From the NCBI RefSeq assembly GCF_025447595.1, contig NZ_JAOEJU010000020.1, forward strand, positions 1 to 64,000: a stretch of 64,000 bases of DNA, written 5' to 3'. Made by a program: the position numbers and the translations under genes. A model generated the notes under the pieces. That model worked only from the letters and a program-made list of their open reading frames with translations. It was not told where the DNA came from and made no database searches. Shown one piece after another: positions 35,406-43,872 of the stretch (its first letter is position 1; every line of letters starts with the position of its first letter). Source of the stretch: Pseudomonas koreensis (GTDB lineage Bacteria; Pseudomonadota; Gammaproteobacteria; Pseudomonadales; Pseudomonadaceae).

Positions 35406-36539
35406 ATGACACAACACAAAGACTTGCTGATCGTCGGCGCCGGCATTCTGGGCCTGTCCCACGCCTATGCCGCCGCCCGACGCGGTCTAAAGGTCACTGT
35501 TTTCGAGCGCGCCGCCACGCCCATTGGCGCCTCGGTACGCAACTTCGGCCAAGCACTGGTCACCGGCCAGCCACCGGGTCCGATGCTCGAACTGGCCAAG
35601 GCCAGCCGCGACATCTGGGGCCAGTGGGCGCAGCTCGCCGGCCTGCAACTCAAGCGCAACGGCTCGTACCTTTTCGCCCGCACCGAGGCCGAAGAGCACT
35701 TGCTCGAAGCCTTCTGCGCCGGACGCGCCGTGGAGCACGACTACCGCGTCGAACTGCTGCGCGGTGCCGAACTGCGCGATCTGTACGGCGGCCAGTTCAG
35801 CCATCACCGCGCCGCGCTGCACGGGATGGACGATCAACAGCTGTACTCCCGGGAAGCGATTCCGGCGCTGATCGATTACCTGCGCCGCGAACTCGACGTC
35901 GAGTTTCACTTCTCGACGCTGGTGCGCGATGTCGAGCCAGGGAGGCTGCAAAGCACTGCCGGCACTTTCACTGCCGAGCAGATCATCGTCTGCTCCGGCC
36001 ACGATTATCAGACCTTGCTGGCCGAGCCGATTGCCTCCCTCGACCCGCAAATCTGCCGCCTGCAAATGCTCCGCGCCCGGCCGCAGATCGACCTGAACTT
36101 GCAACACGCCTTGCTCACCGGCCTCAGCTGCGTGCATTACGGGGCCTTCGCTGACCTGCCGGAAGCGACCGCAGTGCAGGTGCAAATTCTGCGCGAGCAG
36201 CCACACTTGCAGGAAAACGGCATTCACCTGCTGATCAGCCCGACGCCGTATGGCGAACTGATCATCGGCGATTCGCACCATTACGGCAGCGATCCTTCAC
36301 CGTTCAACGCCGAGCAGGTCGACAACTGGATGCTCGAACTGGCCGAACAGACCCTCGGCTGCAAGGTGCAAGTGGTCGAGCGCTGGCAGGGTGTCTATGG
36401 TTCCCGGGGGCCGGGGCCGTTTTCGTTCCTGCGTCCGACGCCGGGGCTGAGCGTGGCCCTGATGCACAGCGGCGTCGGCATGAGCGTCGGCCCGGCCATG
36501 GCCGAGCGCAATGTTGCACAGCTTTTTGGAGAGCGTTGA
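35406..36539 (+). CDS. FAD-dependent oxidoreductase of phosphonate catabolism (DAO family)
   Basis: 377-aa D-amino-acid-oxidase-fold flavoenzyme. The N-terminal dinucleotide motif is VGAGILGLSHAYAAARRGLK followed by VTVFERA, then VRNFGQALVTGQPPG (FAD-contact region) and C-terminal VYGSRGPGPFSFLRPTPGLS. It is of the type found repeatedly in phosphonate operons. Related flavoenzymes have been reported to oxidise AEP or N-methyl-AEP to phosphonoacetaldehyde, so an amine-oxidising role is plausible. No clear ribosome site precedes the ATG. The stop overlaps the HD-oxygenase start by one base, so the two are coupled. Confidence 0.85.
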   Translation: MTQHKDLLIVGAGILGLSHAYAAARRGLKVTVFERAATPIGASVRNFGQALVTGQPPGPMLELAKASRDIWGQWAQLAGLQLKRNGSYLFARTEAEEHLLEAFCAGRAVEHDYRVELLRGAELRDLYGGQFSHHRAALHGMDDQQLYSREAIPALIDYLRRELDVEFHFSTLVRDVEPGRLQSTAGTFTAEQIIVCSGHDYQTLLAEPIASLDPQICRLQMLRARPQIDLNLQHALLTGLSCVHYGAFADLPEATAVQVQILREQPHLQENGIHLLISPTPYGELIIGDSHHYGSDPSPFNAEQVDNWMLELAEQTLGCKVQVVERWQGVYGSRGPGPFSFLRPTPGLSVALMHSGVGMSVGPAMAERNVAQLFGER

Positions 36540-37105
36540 TGTTGACTCACGAACAAGTCATCGACCGTGTGTTCGGCCTCTATGAGCGTTTCGGCGCCAG
36601 CGACTACATCGGCGAGCCGGTGTCGCAGATCGAGCACATGTCCCAGGCGGCGCAACTGGCCATCGCCGAAGGCTTCGACGACGAAGTGGTGCTCGCCGCG
36701 TTCTTCCACGACATCGGTCATTTGTGTGCCGAAGGTGCGGAGAACATGGGCGGTTACGGCGTCGTCAGCCACGAGCGCCTCGGTGCCGATTATTTGCGTG
36801 AGGCCGGATTCAGCGAGCGCCTGGCGCGGCTGGTGGAATATCACGTCCAGGCCAAGCGCTATCTGACGCTAAGGGAATCGGGTTATTACGAGCGCTTGAG
36901 CGAAGCCAGTCGCCGCACCCTGGAATATCAGGGCGGAGTGATGACCGAGGCCGAAGCGGATGCGTTCGAGCAGGATCCGTTGTGCGCTGTGAGTTTGCGG
37001 ATGCGCCAGTGGGATGAACTGGCGAAGGAAATGGCCGTGCCAGTGATGGATCTTGCGCTGTTGAAGGACAAGGCTTTCACGTTGCTGTCCCGCGAGGCGC
37101 GCTGA
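36539..37105 (+). CDS. HD-domain mixed-valent diiron oxygenase, PhnZ/TmpB-like
   Basis: 188-aa cytosolic HD-fold oxygenase of phosphonate operons. Metal ligands match PhnZ with small offsets: H33 (QIEHMSQ), H57-D58 (FFHDIGH), H78 (VSHERLG), H102 (EYHVQAK) and D159. The lid pair Tyr23 and Glu26 (DYIGEP) that marks true P-C-bond-cleaving oxygenases is also present, so this is probably an oxygenase and not a phosphohydrolase. PhnZ cleaves 1-hydroxy-AEP to glycine and phosphate, using substrate from a 2OG hydroxylase; no such hydroxylase lies here, only the FAD enzyme. Confidence 0.88.
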   Translation: MLTHEQVIDRVFGLYERFGASDYIGEPVSQIEHMSQAAQLAIAEGFDDEVVLAAFFHDIGHLCAEGAENMGGYGVVSHERLGADYLREAGFSERLARLVEYHVQAKRYLTLRESGYYERLSEASRRTLEYQGGVMTEAEADAFEQDPLCAVSLRMRQWDELAKEMAVPVMDLALLKDKAFTLLSREAR

Positions 37106-37147
37106 ACCGTCTTACGCCAAACCGGGAAACGGTGCATGGCGCGTGTT

Positions 37148-37185
37148 GCTCCTTCGGCCCAGACTGGTTTTTTTGCCGAAGGAGC
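37148..37185 (+). promoter_or_regulatory. Hairpin covering the ribosome site of the next gene
   Basis: GCTCCTTCGGC (37148-37158) is a perfect inverted copy of GCCGAAGGAGC (37175-37185). The right arm contains the AAGGAG Shine-Dalgarno seven bases before the ATG at 37192. The 16-base loop includes seven T. The structure should block initiation when folded. Confidence 0.65.
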
Positions 37186-37191
37186 GCACGG

Positions 37192-37617
37192 ATGCGTTTT
37201 TTGAAAGTGATTGCCCGGGATCGATCGGGCAGCGGCGCAGGGGACAGTGTCCGGCTGCGCTTTCATGACAGCGAACTGGATTGGCGCGAAGCCTCGGCTC
37301 GCGAAGTGGCGCAATTGCGCAGCTTCACCCGAACCTATCTGAAATGTGCCTGGTTCAATGCGGCCGATGAAGACGCACGACATCTGCGAATCTTCGCTCT
37401 GAACCCCAGCAGCGACGGGACGCCGGAGTCAGTGAGGCTGCATTTTCACGAGGGCGATGCCATCGCTTACAAAGCCGCCGTCCACGACCTAGATAACGAT
37501 GGCGGTTTCGAGGTCGTCCTGTGTTCGGACGTCGACAACGACGGGCGAGCCAATCGCACTGATCGCAGCCGGGCGACGGCGCTGGTCAAACAGTTCCTCA
37601 AGCTTCGCTGGTTCTAG
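37192..37617 (+). CDS. Small protein of unknown function with paired DxDxDG loops
   Basis: 141-aa cytosolic protein, not recognised. The start at 37192 follows AAGGAG. The visible features are two Asp-rich turns 14 residues apart (DLDNDG at 99-104 and DVDNDG at 113-118). They resemble calcium-binding or FG-GAP/dockerin-like loops, though they sit too close together for classical EF-hands. Basic segments lie at both ends (FLKVIARDRSGSG; RATALVKQFLKLRWF). There is no signal peptide. It sits after the AEP operon (87-base gap), but its own hairpin-masked ribosome site suggests separate control. Its stop overlaps the convergent GTPase gene by four bases. Confidence 0.75.
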   Translation: MRFLKVIARDRSGSGAGDSVRLRFHDSELDWREASAREVAQLRSFTRTYLKCAWFNAADEDARHLRIFALNPSSDGTPESVRLHFHEGDAIAYKAAVHDLDNDGGFEVVLCSDVDNDGRANRTDRSRATALVKQFLKLRWF

Positions 37618-38999
37618 AGTTCGAGAACCTTGCTCACCAGTTCATCGATCTGTTCCTGACGCTGGGCCTGATTCAGCTTCGGATGCGGATTGAGCGACGA
37701 CCATTGCGGGTGGGCGCGGGCGATGTTCAGCGCCTCCGGCAGCTTGCCCTCGCGCCAGGTCTTGTCTTGCGGCGTCGCCACCTGAATGCTGTCCAGCGCC
37801 GCATGGCCGCGGGCATTCAGTGCTTGCAGCAGTTGCCGCTGACGCAGGGCCAACAGGCGCAACACGTTGTCGTCGACCGTCAGTTCCCGCTGCCCTTTGA
37901 TCTTGCCGAGCAGGCGGTTGCCATAGCTGCGGGCGGTTTGCAGGGCGCCGCCGGCAATTGCACCGGCCAGAGCGGCGGCGCCGAGGGTGATGCCGCCGAC
38001 CAGCAGATCCACACCCGCACCGGCTGCGGCACCGGCGGCGATTCCGCCGCCGACTCGCACGCCGAGTTGCTTGAGGGTTTCCGGGTTGAACAGGTCGTCG
38101 CCCCAACGCCCGTCGAGCAGCGGCAGATCACTGGCGGCGGCGTCCTGCGGGCGGAAGGCGTAGAGTTTGAGCAGCGCTTCGACGCAGCGTTGTTCGCGCT
38201 GGCGCACGGCTTTGCGCAGTTCGCTGATGGCCTGTTGTTCCTGCTCGGCGTTGCTCGCCACGCTGCGTCGGCACGCGGCGCAGTCGATCAGCAATTCGGC
38301 GATAAGTCGCGCGGCGCTTTGCTCGCGGGCGAGGCGTTGGGCCTGTTGATCGGCGATCAGGCGTTCGAGCTGAGGGCGGGCGTTTTCCAGCAACAGGGCG
38401 AGGCTTTCATACAGCCGCCGTTCGCCATCTTCCGGCGGGGCGACGCTGTCGAAACGCACCAGCGCATGCAGGCCCAGACGCGCCAGTGCTTCGCGCCAGT
38501 CCGGCTCGCGGTGGTTGGCGCTGCTGACGAAATTCAGCACCGGCAGCAACGGTTTGCCGCAACTGGCCAGCACTTCCAGTTCGTCGCGGTACTTGGCCAG
38601 CACCGGTTCGCGGGCGTCGATCACATACAGACCCGCATCGGAATCGAGCAGTTGCCGCAGCACCTTGGCTTCCTGTTCGAAACGCTGGCGCGCTTCGCTG
38701 CCGTCGAGAAACCGCGCCAGCCGGGCCGGGCCGTCGAGGCGTTCGCCGGGGCGTTCCAGACGCTCGAGAAAATCCAGCAGGGCGATGGCGTCTTCCAGAC
38801 CTGGCGTGTCGTAAAGGTCGAGCAACGGCTCGCCATCCACCGACAGCCGCGCGCCTTCGACATGCCGGGTGGTGCTCGGGCGATGGGAGACTTCGCCGAA
38901 ACCGACGTCGCGGGTCAGGGTGCGCAGCAACGAGGTCTTGCCGACGTTGGTGTGGCCGACCACCGCCAGTTTCAGCGGCGCTTTCCAGGCGTCAGTCAT
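37614..38999 (-). CDS. GTPase with DUF3482 domain
   Basis: 461-aa Era-like GTPase. The G1 motif is VVGHTNVGKTSLLRTL near residue 12, the G2 region has RPSTTRHVEG, and G3 is DLYDTPGLED; a NKxD-type G4 is not obvious (VLNFVSSANHREPD). The C-terminal DUF3482 half has a glycine/alanine-rich amphipathic stretch (GGGIAAGAAAGAGVDLLVGG and GAAALAGAIAGGALQ) that could insert in membrane. It overlaps the upstream DUF2868 gene by eight bases and is translationally coupled. The two probably form a membrane GTPase system of unknown role. Confidence 0.88.
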   Translation of the reverse strand: MTDAWKAPLKLAVVGHTNVGKTSLLRTLTRDVGFGEVSHRPSTTRHVEGARLSVDGEPLLDLYDTPGLEDAIALLDFLERLERPGERLDGPARLARFLDGSEARQRFEQEAKVLRQLLDSDAGLYVIDAREPVLAKYRDELEVLASCGKPLLPVLNFVSSANHREPDWREALARLGLHALVRFDSVAPPEDGERRLYESLALLLENARPQLERLIADQQAQRLAREQSAARLIAELLIDCAACRRSVASNAEQEQQAISELRKAVRQREQRCVEALLKLYAFRPQDAAASDLPLLDGRWGDDLFNPETLKQLGVRVGGGIAAGAAAGAGVDLLVGGITLGAAALAGAIAGGALQTARSYGNRLLGKIKGQRELTVDDNVLRLLALRQRQLLQALNARGHAALDSIQVATPQDKTWREGKLPEALNIARAHPQWSSLNPHPKLNQAQRQEQIDELVSKVLEL

Positions 39000-40365
39000 G
39001 TCCGTGCTCCAGCCAGTTCAACGGGGCGCAATCGGCGAACGGCAGCTCCAGTTGTTGCAGCGCCACGTGCCAGTCACCGAGGCGTTCGGCGTCCAGCGCC
39101 TGACCTTGCGGCGCCTGCAATAGCCAGACGCGGGTCGCGGTGGCATTGCGCGCCAGCTCGGCGATCAGCGCCAGGCTGCCGCGATCCGGTGAACGCCGTG
39201 GGTCGCAGGCAATCGCGAGGCGTGCCGGCGGGAAGCGGCTGAGTTGTTCGAGCAGTTTGTTGCGCGATTCGCGACTGTCGAGGATGCCGGCGTTGCTGAC
39301 GTTTTTCGGCAGCGTCGGCGGCCATGAGTGTTGGTCGTCGAGTTCGATTGCCACGAGCAACGCGCCATCGCTGGCGTGTTCGCCGATGGTGCTTTCTACG
39401 CGGTGCAATTGCGCAGGCTCGGGATCGGTGATGCCGAGGCGTTCGCTGGTCGGCATCAGGCGTTCGCGCAGTTGGGCGTAGCCGGGCAGGTTGAGGTCCA
39501 GACGCAACGCTGCCTTGCCGCTGTTCCAGCGCCAGAAGCAGAACAGCGCCAGCAGCAGACGCGGCAGCACGCCGTACACCACCAGCACGCCGACCAGCCA
39601 GGTCGCCCAGGCCTGACGGGCGCTTTCGATGTTCAGCGCGGTGTCGCCGCTGGCGCGGATCATTTCGACGGTTGGCACATTGAAGCCCAGCAGCGCCGGC
39701 AATGTGCCGAGGGCCTGGGTCATGTTGATGAACGTGTCGGCGCTGAGAATCGTGGTTTCCCAGACGAAGCCGTAGCGCCGGGTCGCCATCAGCGTCAGCA
39801 GCAAAACCAGCGCGCTGACCATCGCCAGCAACCACAGGCCATTGACCAGCATGCCGAGCGCCCAGCGATTGAGCTTCTGGCGTTGCAGCATCAACAACAG
39901 GGCTGGCGCCAGTTGCGCCGCCTTGGCGTCGCGGGCGAGTTTTTCACTGAGCCACAGCCACAAGCGGCCAAGGGTGGCGCCATGTTCGCCAGCGAAGATC
40001 AGCCCCAGCGCCCAGCTCAACAGCAGAATCAGGTTCAGCCCGAGCAGACTGCCCAAGGCCCAGAACACATTGACCGGCGTCTGGCCCAGTGCGGCGAAAG
40101 CCAGGCCGGCGCCACTCAGTACCGCGAAGATCGCCAGCAACACCAGCGCCAGACGCGCGCCTTGCAGCCAGTGCTTGAGCGCAGAGGTCAGGCCGTCGCG
40201 CTCGGCCAGCCACAGGGCACGGCGTTGAATGCGTCCCGGCAGGTCGCCGCCAGCCGCGCGGGCCAGGCGATTGGCTTCCAGATCGTCCAGCGGGCCTGCG
40301 TGTTCTTCGCGCAGGCGCACGGTTTCGGTGAGCCAGAGGTTTTGCAGTGAAGTCAGTTCAGTCAC
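38992..40365 (-). CDS. DUF2868 integral membrane protein
   Basis: 457-aa protein starting at GTG 40365 (ELTSLQNLWLTETVRLREEH). It has about four membrane segments: LALVLLAIFAVLSGAGLAFA, LLGLNLILLLSWALGLIFAG, MLVNGLWLLAMVSALVLLLT, and one near residue 265 (WLVGVLVVYGVLPRLLLALF). A cytosolic C-terminal domain of about 170 residues follows. It overlaps the DUF3482 GTPase gene by eight bases. The constant pairing of these two families suggests that this is the membrane partner. No function is known. Confidence 0.87.
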   Translation of the reverse strand: MTELTSLQNLWLTETVRLREEHAGPLDDLEANRLARAAGGDLPGRIQRRALWLAERDGLTSALKHWLQGARLALVLLAIFAVLSGAGLAFAALGQTPVNVFWALGSLLGLNLILLLSWALGLIFAGEHGATLGRLWLWLSEKLARDAKAAQLAPALLLMLQRQKLNRWALGMLVNGLWLLAMVSALVLLLTLMATRRYGFVWETTILSADTFINMTQALGTLPALLGFNVPTVEMIRASGDTALNIESARQAWATWLVGVLVVYGVLPRLLLALFCFWRWNSGKAALRLDLNLPGYAQLRERLMPTSERLGITDPEPAQLHRVESTIGEHASDGALLVAIELDDQHSWPPTLPKNVSNAGILDSRESRNKLLEQLSRFPPARLAIACDPRRSPDRGSLALIAELARNATATRVWLLQAPQGQALDAERLGDWHVALQQLELPFADCAPLNWLEHGHD

Positions 40366-40450
40366 GCGGCATCCCGTTGCTTGATTGAGCCGTGAGCATA
40401 ACCGCTGTGGCGCTTATCGGGGTAAGGGCGGCTCTGGTATCCTCGCCGGC

Positions 40451-40963
40451 ATGACTAAATCACTCCCCCTCAGCCTGATCGCAGCCCTCGGTGAAAACCG
40501 TGTGATCGGCGTCGACAACAGCATGCCCTGGCACCTGCCGGGGGACTTCAAATACTTCAAGGCCACGACGCTCGGCAAGCCGATCATCATGGGCCGAAAG
40601 ACCTGGGATTCGCTGGGCCGTCCGTTGCCGGGTCGCTTGAATATCGTGGTCAGCCGTCAGGCCGGTCTGGTGCTGGAAGGGGCGGAAGTCTATCCGTCGC
40701 TGGAAGCCGCCGTGGTTCGCGCCGAACAATGGGCGAAAGAGCAGGGCGTCGACGAGTTGATGCTGATTGGCGGGGCGCAATTGTATGCGCAGGGGCTGGC
40801 CCAGGCAGATCGCTTGTATCTGACTCGCGTGGCACTGAGCCCGGAAGGGGATGCGTGGTTTCCGGAGTTCGATCTGAACCAGTGGAAACTGGTGTCGAAC
40901 GTGCCGAATCCGGCTGAAGGCGACAAACCGGCTTACCACTTCGAAGTCTGGGAAAAAGCCTAA
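40451..40963 (+). CDS. folA: Dihydrofolate reductase
   Basis: 170-aa cytosolic enzyme reducing dihydrofolate to tetrahydrofolate with NADPH; this is needed to recycle the dihydrofolate made by ThyA. Motifs are LIAALGENRVIGVDNSMPWH near the N-terminus, with the Met20-type loop and the catalytic acid Asp of LPGDFKYFK. NADPH contacts are in IIMGRKTWDSLGRPLPGR and LMLIGGAQLY. Full length. Divergent from the DUF2868 gene. The ribosome site is weak (CGCCGGC), so expression may be low. Confidence 0.96.
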   Translation: MTKSLPLSLIAALGENRVIGVDNSMPWHLPGDFKYFKATTLGKPIIMGRKTWDSLGRPLPGRLNIVVSRQAGLVLEGAEVYPSLEAAVVRAEQWAKEQGVDELMLIGGAQLYAQGLAQADRLYLTRVALSPEGDAWFPEFDLNQWKLVSNVPNPAEGDKPAYHFEVWEKA

Positions 40964-40965
40964 AA

Positions 40966-41035
40966 GCATCGCTGGCAGGCCAGCTCCCACATTGGAATGC
41001 ATTTCCCTGTGGGAGCGAGCCTGCTCGCGAAAGCG
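40966..41035. repeat. REPIN with decayed left arm
   Basis: The left arm is reduced to AGCATCGCTGGCAGGCCAGCTCCCACA, with an altered stem loop. The right arm, TGTGGGAGCGAGCCTGCTCGCGAAAGC, is near-canonical. It lies between convergent folA and the cystine transporter gene. Confidence 0.8.
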
Positions 41036-41051
41036 GTCTGTCAGAAGCTAT

Positions 41052-42443
41052 TTAAGCCTGAGCAAGCTCCGCATGCTCATCGGCATCCAGCAGTGCCTTG
41101 TCGGTCTGCTGCATCGCCTGGCTGGTAATCGCACCAGCGGTGATCGAACCGCTCACGTTCAGCGCCGTACGACCCATGTCGATCAGCGGCTCGACCGAAA
41201 TCAGCAACGCCACCAGCGAAACCGGCAAGCCCATGGCCGGCAGCACGATCAGCGCGGCGAAGGTCGCACCACCACCCACGCCCGCCACACCGGCCGAACT
41301 CAAGGTTACGATTGCCACCAGCGTCGCGATCCACAACGGATCCAGCGGGTTGATGCCCACGGTTGGCGCAACCATCACCGCCAGCATCGCCGGGTACAGA
41401 CCGGCGCAACCGTTCTGGCCGATGGTCGCACCGAACGATGCGGCGAAGCTTGCCACCGATTGCGGAATGCCCAGACGACGGGTCTGCGCTTCGATGCTCA
41501 GCGGGATGCTCGCGGCGCTGGAGCGGCTGGTGAAGGCGAAGGTCAGCACCGGCCAGATCTTGCGGAAGAAACGCAGCGGGTTGATCCCGGCCGCCGACAC
41601 CAGCAGACCATGCACCACAAACATCAGGCCCAGGCCGAGGTACGACACCACCACAAAACTGCCGAGCTTGATGATGTCTTGCAGGTTGGAACCGGCGACC
41701 ACTTTGGTCATCAGCGCCAGCACGCCGTACGGGGTCAGCTTCATCACCAGACGCACAAGACGCATCACCCAGGCTTGCAGGGTGTCGATGGCGTTGATCA
41801 CTTTCTGACCTTTCTCGACGTCATCCTTGAGCAGTTGCAGCGCGGCAACCCCCAGGAACGCGGCGAAGATCACTACGCTGATGATCGAGGTCGGCTTGGC
41901 CCGCGCCAGGTCAGCGAACGGGTTTTGCGGGATGAACGACAGCAGCAGCTGCGGCACATTCAGGTCGGCGACCTTGCCGGCGTAGTCGGTCTGAATGGTT
42001 TGCAGGCGGGCCATTTCCTGAGTGCCGGCGACCAGGCCTTCGGCGGTCAGGCCGAACAGGTTGGTCAGGCCGATGCCGATCAGCGCGGCAATCGCGGTGG
42101 TGAACAGCAGCGTGCCGATGGTCAGGAAGCTGATCTTGCCCAGCGAAGAAGCGTTGTGCAGACGGGCCACGGCGCTGAGGATCGAGGCGAACACCAGCGG
42201 GATCACGATCATTTGCAGCAGCTGCACGTAACCGTTGCCGATCAGATCGAACCAGCCGATCGAGGCTTTCAGCACCGGGTTGCCGGCACCGTAAATCGTG
42301 TGCAGCGCGACGCCGAATGCCACGCCCAGCACCAGCGCGAGCAGGACTTTTTTCGCCAGGCTCCACGTGGTGTGACGGGTTTGCGCCAGGCCGAAGAGCA
42401 GGGCGAGGAACACCAGCAAGTTGAGAATCAGGGGCAGATTCAT
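41052..42443 (-). CDS. tcyP: L-cystine symporter, TcyP/YdjN-like (dicarboxylate/amino acid:cation family)
   Basis: 463-aa inner-membrane symporter of the DAACS family. It has about eight or more membrane segments and the conserved hairpin-loop regions FAFTSRSSAASIPLSIEAQT (SSS-type motif), SFGATIGQNGCAGLYPAMLA and GVAGVGGGATFAALIVLPAM. The N-terminus NLPLILNLLVFLALLFGLAQ and the overall motif set match cystine/proton symporters rather than GltP. The gene diverges from the PchP-like phosphatase across 240 bases. That region includes an AT-rich tract (about 42510-42565) that probably holds both promoters. Confidence 0.88.
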   Translation of the reverse strand: MNLPLILNLLVFLALLFGLAQTRHTTWSLAKKVLLALVLGVAFGVALHTIYGAGNPVLKASIGWFDLIGNGYVQLLQMIVIPLVFASILSAVARLHNASSLGKISFLTIGTLLFTTAIAALIGIGLTNLFGLTAEGLVAGTQEMARLQTIQTDYAGKVADLNVPQLLLSFIPQNPFADLARAKPTSIISVVIFAAFLGVAALQLLKDDVEKGQKVINAIDTLQAWVMRLVRLVMKLTPYGVLALMTKVVAGSNLQDIIKLGSFVVVSYLGLGLMFVVHGLLVSAAGINPLRFFRKIWPVLTFAFTSRSSAASIPLSIEAQTRRLGIPQSVASFAASFGATIGQNGCAGLYPAMLAVMVAPTVGINPLDPLWIATLVAIVTLSSAGVAGVGGGATFAALIVLPAMGLPVSLVALLISVEPLIDMGRTALNVSGSITAGAITSQAMQQTDKALLDADEHAELAQA

Positions 42444-42683
42444 GAGGACTCCAGAAAAGACTGTGCCAACAACCTTCCGGGGCTGTTGCGAACCGGCAAG
42501 CCTAACAGTTTGATTTCCAATGATTTAATACCGAAATCAAAGGTCGTCCGTCGTTTTTGGAATAAGCGGGTGTCGCTCTCGGAGATGCAACTGGCGCGAA
42601 ACGGACGCGGACGGTCGCTGACAGACGGGGACTGTCACATTTATTTGTTAGCGTCGATTTCTTTGACCCAGGGAGAAGCGCCA

Positions 42684-43745
42684 ATGAAGTTTGCACCGAA
42701 ATTTCTGGCTGTCGCACTGACTGTGGGGATGGGCCTGGCCACTCAGGCATTCGCCACCGACCTGAAACACTGGCCGGCGGATCAGGCCAAGGCGCTGGAC
42801 GCGATGATCGCCGCCAACGCCAACAAAGGTAACTACGCGGTGTTCGACATGGACAACACCAGTTACCGCTACGACCTCGAAGAGTCGTTGCTGCCGTTCA
42901 TGGAAAACAAGGGCCTGATCACTCGCGACAAGCTCGACCCCTCCCTGAAACTGATGCCGTTCAAGGACACCGCCGACCATAAGGAAAGCCTGTTCAGCTA
43001 CTACTACCGCCTCTGCGAAGTCGACGACATGGTCTGCTATCCATGGGTCGCGCAGGTGTTTTCCGGCTTCACTCTCAAGGAACTCAAAGGCTACGTCGAT
43101 GAGCTGATGGCCTCGGGCAAACCGGTGCCGGCGACTTATTACGAAGGTGACGTGGTCAAGAATCTGGATGTGAATCCGCCGAAAATCTTCACCGGCCAGA
43201 AAGAGCTGTACAACAAACTGATGGAGAACGGCATCGAGGTCTACGTGATGACTGCCGCCTCCGAGGAACTGGTGCGCATGGTCGCGGCCGATCCGAAGTA
43301 CGGCTACAACGTCAAACCGCAGAACGTCATCGGCGTGACCACGTTGCTGAAGAACCGCGAAACCGGCGAGCTGACCACCGCGCGCAAGCAGATCACCGCC
43401 GGCAAATATGACGAGAAGGCCAACCTCGGCCTCGAACTGACCCCGTACCTGTGGACCCCGGCGACCTGGATGGCCGGCAAGCACGCGGCGATCCTGACCT
43501 ACATCGACGAGTGGAAAAAACCGGTACTGGTGGGTGGCGACACGCCAACCAGCGACGGCTACATGCTGTTCCACGATGTGGACGTGGCCAAGGGTGGCAT
43601 TCACTTGTGGGTCAACCGCAAGGACAAGTACATGACCCAGCTCAACGGCATGATGGCCAAGCATGCGGCGGCCCAGGCGAAGGAAGGTTTGCCGGTGACG
43701 GCGGACAAGAACTGGGTGATCGTCAAACCTGAAGAAATCCAGTAA
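42684..43745 (+). CDS. Periplasmic HAD phosphatase, phosphorylcholine-phosphatase-like
   Basis: 353-aa exported HAD hydrolase. Its signal peptide has core LAVALTVGMGLATQAFA. Motif I is VFDMDNTSYRYD with nucleophile Asp55 and Asp57, motif II is VYVMTAASEEL, and motif IV is VGGDTPTSDGYMLFHD. These match P. aeruginosa PchP (DMDNT, SAA, GDTPxSD), which removes phosphate from phosphorylcholine and ethanolamine. The start at 42684 has GGGAGAAG upstream; the open frame runs far upstream only as an antisense shadow of the symporter. Choline release is the likely role, with substrate by analogy. Confidence 0.85.
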   Translation: MKFAPKFLAVALTVGMGLATQAFATDLKHWPADQAKALDAMIAANANKGNYAVFDMDNTSYRYDLEESLLPFMENKGLITRDKLDPSLKLMPFKDTADHKESLFSYYYRLCEVDDMVCYPWVAQVFSGFTLKELKGYVDELMASGKPVPATYYEGDVVKNLDVNPPKIFTGQKELYNKLMENGIEVYVMTAASEELVRMVAADPKYGYNVKPQNVIGVTTLLKNRETGELTTARKQITAGKYDEKANLGLELTPYLWTPATWMAGKHAAILTYIDEWKKPVLVGGDTPTSDGYMLFHDVDVAKGGIHLWVNRKDKYMTQLNGMMAKHAAAQAKEGLPVTADKNWVIVKPEEIQ

Positions 43746-43760
43746 CTCACAAAGATCCAA

Positions 43761-43785
43761 TGTGGGAGCGAGCCTGCTCCCACAG
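43761..43785. repeat. Single truncated REP hairpin
   Basis: TGTGGGAGC-GAGCCT-GCTCCCACA: the outer REP arm folds on itself without the inner CGCGA part. Only one copy is present. It lies 16 bases after the phosphatase stop. Confidence 0.8.
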
Positions 43786-43821
43786 TTTTGATCTGCAGTG
43801 ACATTGGGATTTCGGTCAGGC

Positions 43822-43855
43822 AAAAAAATGCCCCGCACTTGGCGGGGCATTTTTA
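43822..43855. terminator. Bidirectional terminator between the phosphatase gene and ilvD
   Basis: AAAAAAATGCCCCGC - ACTTG - GCGGGGCATTTTT. The stem is perfect, with a run of A on one side and T on the other, so it serves both converging transcripts. Confidence 0.93.
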
Positions 43856-43872
43856 TGCACGACGGTTAAGCA

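Noticed and set aside
40992..43745. 917-codon open frame running through the antisense of the cystine symporter into the phosphatase gene
   Set aside because: The first half is the reverse complement of a clear membrane transporter gene and translates to low-complexity Gln/His/Arg sequence. The real gene starts at 42684 with a signal peptide and ribosome site.
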